64,000 bases of DNA from Nonomuraea sp. SYSU D8015 (lineage in GTDB: Bacteria; Actinomycetota; Actinomycetes; Streptosporangiales; Streptosporangiaceae): positions 496,001 to 560,000 of the forward strand of contig NZ_VJYI01000001.1 of assembly GCF_008065375.1 (NCBI RefSeq), read 5' to 3'. The translations under genes were made by a program, and so were the position numbers. Positions within the stretch are counted from its first letter, which is position 1. Every line of letters begins with the position of its first letter. The notes under the pieces are model-generated. The model ran no database searches. It was not told the origin of the DNA and was given only the letters and a program-made list of their open reading frames with translations. Below are positions 61,197-64,000 of this stretch, one piece after another.

Positions 61197-61466
61197 TTAC
61201 CAGGAACGGGGTGGGGCAGGGGAATCGGCCGAGCTCGCGATGTCCCGCTGTGTGATCACCGCCAGCTTCTCCGCCAGGTCGGCCAGGGCCCGCGAGGCCG
61301 CCAGCTCATCCCCGATCACGGGCACCGCCGGGTCGGACGGGTTGCGCCGGGCGTGTCCGTTTCCTGTCACTTCGGTGCCGTCGTCGGTGATGAGCGCCGC
61401 TTGCGCCGAGGTGTCGTCGCCGTCCTCGGTCAGCCGAATTCGCACGGTCCATTCTTTTGCTTTCAT
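61197..61466 (-). CDS. DUF1876 protein
   Basis: 89 residues from the ATG at 61466. It has the DUF1876 pattern KEWTVRIRLTEDGDDTSAQA, GTEVTGNGHARRNPSDPAVP, VIGDELAASRALADLAEKL. The fold is small and dsRNA-binding-like; role unknown. These genes are common and single in actinomycetes. Nothing links it to its neighbours. Confidence 0.85.
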   Translation of the reverse strand: MKAKEWTVRIRLTEDGDDTSAQAALITDDGTEVTGNGHARRNPSDPAVPVIGDELAASRALADLAEKLAVITQRDIASSADSPAPPRSW

Positions 61467-61641
61467 GGGCACACGGGCTGCCCTGCGCCGGCGCGGCGAA
61501 ACCGTCTCTACAGGCGTTCGATCGTGACCGTGCCACGGAGGAGATGGCCGTTCGTGACACGCTGGCCGGCGCCGAGGGTGACGGTGAGCCGGCTCAGCGA
61601 CCCTCCGTCAGTGCCATCCCCTGGAGGTATATACAGCCCCG

Positions 61642-62187
61642 CTATGCGGTGAAATCGGCAAAATCGAAGCCGGGTGACACGATGCAGCTCACCAGGACCG
61701 GCTCGTCGGCCGCCGGGCGGGCGGACTGCCAGACCCCGCCGGGCACGAGCGCCTGCGGCACCTCGCCGTCCTCCACCCTCGGGCCCAGCGTGACGGTCGT
61801 GTCGCCGACGGTCAGGGCGAGCGGGCCGCCGCGGTGCCACAGCCAGACCTCGTCCGATTTGACCATGTGCGGCACCGACTCCTCGCCGGGGTTCAGCAGG
61901 AAGTAGATGCCGGTGGCGCTGGAGCGCGGACCCTCGTACCCGTCCGGGTGGAACGTCACCGGAGAGCGCCACGTCTCCCGGAACCAGCCGCCCTCCGGGT
62001 GGGGGAGGAGGTCGAGGGCCGCGGCGACGGGCGGACGTTCGACGAAGGCGATCGGGGCGCCCGTGACGTCCCTGCGGAGGAAACGGGTGCCGTCGAGGAC
62101 GAGTTGCCCCTCCAGCCGGCTGGCCAGGGCCGCGGCCTCGTCCGGCACCTGGATCGACGGGCCGTCGGGATAGGTCTTCAGCTCCAC
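61642..62187 (-). CDS. Cupin-family protein (DUF985)
   Basis: 181 residues. A short helical N-terminal part is followed by LDLLPHPEGGWFRETWRSPV, then SSATGIYFLLNPGEESVPHM, SDEVWLWHRGGPLALTVGD and VPGGVWQSARPAADEP, the DUF985/cupin_5 pattern. It ends CIVSPGFDFADFTA. The His/Glu residues of the barrel could bind a metal. Role unknown. Confidence 0.88.
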   Translation of the reverse strand: MELKTYPDGPSIQVPDEAAALASRLEGQLVLDGTRFLRRDVTGAPIAFVERPPVAAALDLLPHPEGGWFRETWRSPVTFHPDGYEGPRSSATGIYFLLNPGEESVPHMVKSDEVWLWHRGGPLALTVGDTTVTLGPRVEDGEVPQALVPGGVWQSARPAADEPVLVSCIVSPGFDFADFTA

Positions 62188-62300
62188 TTAGGAGAGTTTA
62201 GGGCGATATTTCGGGATAAATGTGGCTGAACCCGTGTCCGCGCGCATTCACCTGCCGTCCGGCTTGACATCCTGGTTCGTTCATCGCCGCATGAATAGAT

Positions 62301-62696
62301 ATGGAGCCCAAGGTGTACGCCACCAGCTTCCACGCCGGCACCGGCCCCGAGCGGGCGATCGACGGCGACATCGCGACGTTCTGGCACTCCGAGTACACGC
62401 CGCCCACCCCGCTCCCGCAGTCGATCACCCTCAACCTGGGGGCGGTCGGGCGGGTCGGCAAGATCGAGTACCAGCCGCGCTTCGACGGCAACCTCAACGG
62501 CACGATCCTGGACTACAAGGTGTACGTCAGCGCCGACGGCCAGGCCTTCACCGAGGTCGCGGCCGGCACGTGGGCGGGCGACGCCCGGCTCAAGACGGCT
62601 GCGTTCGCGGCGGTGGACGCGCGTTACGTGCGGCTGGAAGGGCATCGGGCGCTCGGCGGGTCGTACCTGTCCGCCGCCGAGGCGACCGCAGGCTGA
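62301..62696 (+). CDS. Stand-alone F5/8 type C (discoidin) domain, no signal peptide
   Basis: 131 residues that are a single carbohydrate-binding-type domain: GPERAIDGDIATFWHSEYTP, QSITLNLGAVGRVGKIEYQP, LDYKVYVSADGQAFTEVAAG and ARYVRLEGHRALGGSYLSAA. Such domains normally hang off secreted glycosidases. Here no signal peptide or catalytic part exists and an in-frame stop lies two codons upstream of the ATG, with no ribosome binding site. It may be the surviving tail of a deleted secreted enzyme. Confidence 0.7.
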   Translation: MEPKVYATSFHAGTGPERAIDGDIATFWHSEYTPPTPLPQSITLNLGAVGRVGKIEYQPRFDGNLNGTILDYKVYVSADGQAFTEVAAGTWAGDARLKTAAFAAVDARYVRLEGHRALGGSYLSAAEATAG

Positions 62697-62759
62697 CGTC
62701 CGCGCCCTGTCCCGGCGTCTCCCGGCGAAATGTCGGTCGGCCTGGCTAGTCTGCGGCAG

Positions 62760-64000
62760 GTGATCGATCGGTGGAGCCGTGATCAGGTGCTCGCCCTCGC
62801 CCCCGACGCCTCCTCCCAGAAGGCGGCCCAGGGGGTGGCGGCGCCCGGGAAATGGACGTCGCGGGGCGCGACGGGCACGGTCGTGTACGGCGAGTGCAAG
62901 GGCAGCGGGGCCAAGCCCTACCTGGCGTGCGTCGACCTGACCGAGCCCGCGTACCGGTGCAGCTGCCCGAGCCGGAAGTTCCCCTGCAAGCACGCGCTCG
63001 GGCTGCTGCTCATGTGGTCCGCCGACGAGGTGCCCGAGGTGGAGGCCATGCCGCAGTGGGCGGCGGAGTGGCAGGAGTCCCGAGCCGAACGCGCCGCCAA
63101 GGCGGCGGCCCGGCTCGAGGCGGCCCGGCTTGAAGCGGCCGTGGCGAAGGCGGCGGAAGAGGACTCCGACCCCATGAGGCCCGGCTCGGAGGGCGCCGCG
63201 GATGCCGAAGCGGCCCCGGCCGCCGCCGGTTTCGGTCAGGTCGGCTCCGAGCCCTCCGGCCCCGGGCAGGTGGTCGCCGGGAGGTCCGGCGGAGCCGGCG
63301 TCGGTCCGGGCGGCCGGGCAGCCGTCGCTGGAGCGGGGCCGGCCGGTGCGGCTCTGGGCGGCGGCCCGGGCGCGGAGTCCGTGCGGCATGCGCGCGTCGC
63401 CGCCGGGCTGGCCGAGCTGGAGCGCTGGCTGGCCGACCAGGTGCATCAGGGCCTGGCAGGAGCGGCGGGGGACGACTGGGACGGATTGGCCAAGCGCCTC
63501 ATCGACGCCCAGGCTCCCGGGGTCGCGAGCATGGTCTCCCGTCTGGCGCGGGTCCGGGCGGAGGACGACTGGCCGGGGCGGCTGCTGGAGGAATACGCCC
63601 TGATCAACCTGCTCGCCGTCGCCTACCGGCGGCGGGCGGACCTGCCCGCGCCGCTGGCCCAGACTGTCCTCATCCGTGCCGGATTCCCCGTCACCAGGGA
63701 ACAGGTGCTGGCCGGGCCCGTGGTGCGCGACCAGTGGGACGTGCTGGGCCGGCGCGACGAGCAGCAGGACCGGCTGACGGCCCGCCGCGTCTGGCTCCGC
63801 GGCCGCCGCACCGGCCGGCCCGCCCTGATCCTGTCCTTCGCCCCGCAGGGCCAGCCCTTGGACGCCTCGCTGGTCACGGGCACCACCATCGACGCCGAGC
63901 TGACCTTCTACCCGGGCGCCGCCCCGCTGCGCGCTCTGGTCGCCACCCGCCACGGCACCGTCCCGGCATCGGAACTCCTCACCGAGCACGCCACGGTCCC
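62760..64000 (+). CDS. SWIM zinc-finger protein (3' end outside window)
   Basis: At least 413 residues from a GTG at 62760; an upstream ATG at 62730 is also in frame. It begins VIDRWSRDQVLALAPDASSQ, with the SWIM finger PAYRCSCPSRKFPCKHALGL near residue 65 (CxCx...CxH). A Gly/Ala/Pro linker (about 140-200) follows, then ERWLADQVHQGLAGAAGDDW and RRVWLRGRRTGRPALILSFA. This two-part layout is the common actinomycete SWIM protein of unknown role, usually next to a VWA/AAA pair that would lie past the window. Confidence 0.85.
   Translation, partial: MIDRWSRDQVLALAPDASSQKAAQGVAAPGKWTSRGATGTVVYGECKGSGAKPYLACVDLTEPAYRCSCPSRKFPCKHALGLLLMWSADEVPEVEAMPQWAAEWQESRAERAAKAAARLEAARLEAAVAKAAEEDSDPMRPGSEGAADAEAAPAAAGFGQVGSEPSGPGQVVAGRSGGAGVGPGGRAAVAGAGPAGAALGGGPGAESVRHARVAAGLAELERWLADQVHQGLAGAAGDDWDGLAKRLIDAQAPGVASMVSRLARVRAEDDWPGRLLEEYALINLLAVAYRRRADLPAPLAQTVLIRAGFPVTREQVLAGPVVRDQWDVLGRRDEQQDRLTARRVWLRGRRTGRPALILSFAPQGQPLDASLVTGTTIDAELTFYPGAAPLRALVATRHGTVPASELLTEHATV

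Noticed and set aside
61508..61640. Minus-strand frame ending LSRLTVTLGAGQRVTNGHLL
   Set aside because: No start codon for it; it is continuous with the shadow of the cupin gene. Could be a gene tail remnant but not supportable.

Overview
This 64 kb window is high-GC, gene-dense actinomycete chromosome. GTG and TTG starts, 4-base ATGA overlaps, a GlnII-type glutamine synthetase, an AroK-AroB-AroQ cluster, many lipoproteins and DUF202/DUF1876/DUF1275 proteins all fit. My inference from gene style is a Streptosporangiales-like organism (for example Nonomuraea), but nothing here fixes the genus. I found no rRNA, tRNA, CRISPR array or intact insertion sequence.

Layout. 1-2.8 kb: end of chorismate synthase, then aroK, aroB, aroQ and an SGNH hydrolase, all overlapping by four bases. 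3.3-8.7 kb: DinG/XPD-type helicase, a P/Q-rich protein, a Na+/H+ antiporter and a UBP zinc finger. 8.8-15.5 kb: a complete branched-chain-amino-acid-type ABC importer (livF, livG, livH, livM, lipoprotein) with an acyl-CoA synthetase between livG and livH. 15.7-20.4 kb: a cell-wall island with a class A beta-lactamase overlapping a class A penicillin-binding protein, a DUF1275 membrane protein, a broken duplicate piece of the PBP, and a lower-GC orphan gene. 20.5-26.5 kb: small membrane, lipoprotein and zinc-ribbon genes, and a two-gene ABC exporter. 26.6-31.6 kb: deaminase, a frameshifted STAND/NACHT-like remnant, a ferritin-like diiron protein divergent from a TetR regulator across two identical-core operators, two related secreted lysozyme-like proteins, and glutathione peroxidase. 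32-43 kb: secreted Gln/Asp-rich protein, membrane DJ-1/PfpI protein, large LuxR (LAL) regulator, an SDR without its active site, an ACT protein, a MerR regulator divergent from a second-type ribosomal protein L11, an M29-like protein with TetR, and LacI divergent from an MsiK-type ATPase. 45-57 kb: SDR, PQQ-type sugar dehydrogenase, CMD protein, a lipoprotein paired with an enlarged FtsH-like AAA protease, TerC overlapping a luciferase-like/hemerythrin fusion, GlnII and aldehyde dehydrogenase. 58-64 kb: GalU, APH-like kinase, GntR, alpha/beta hydrolase, DUF1876, cupin, an F5/8C domain protein and the start of a SWIM zinc-finger protein.

The most interesting unit is at 39.1-40.5 kb. A MerR regulator with a long helical C-terminal part faces a stand-alone L11. 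The gap holds a MerR-type promoter (19-bp spacer with a perfect inverted repeat inside it), and the L11 ATG sits about where transcription should start, so the message is probably leaderless. This L11 keeps the rRNA-binding C-terminal domain but has lost the conserved prolines of the loop where thiopeptide antibiotics bind. A drug-inducible target-swap resistance system is a reasonable hypothesis. Second-tier signals are the coupled beta-lactamase/PBP pair, the lipoprotein/FtsH-like protease pair, the LLM-hemerythrin/TerC pair, and two fossil genes that record recent rearrangement.
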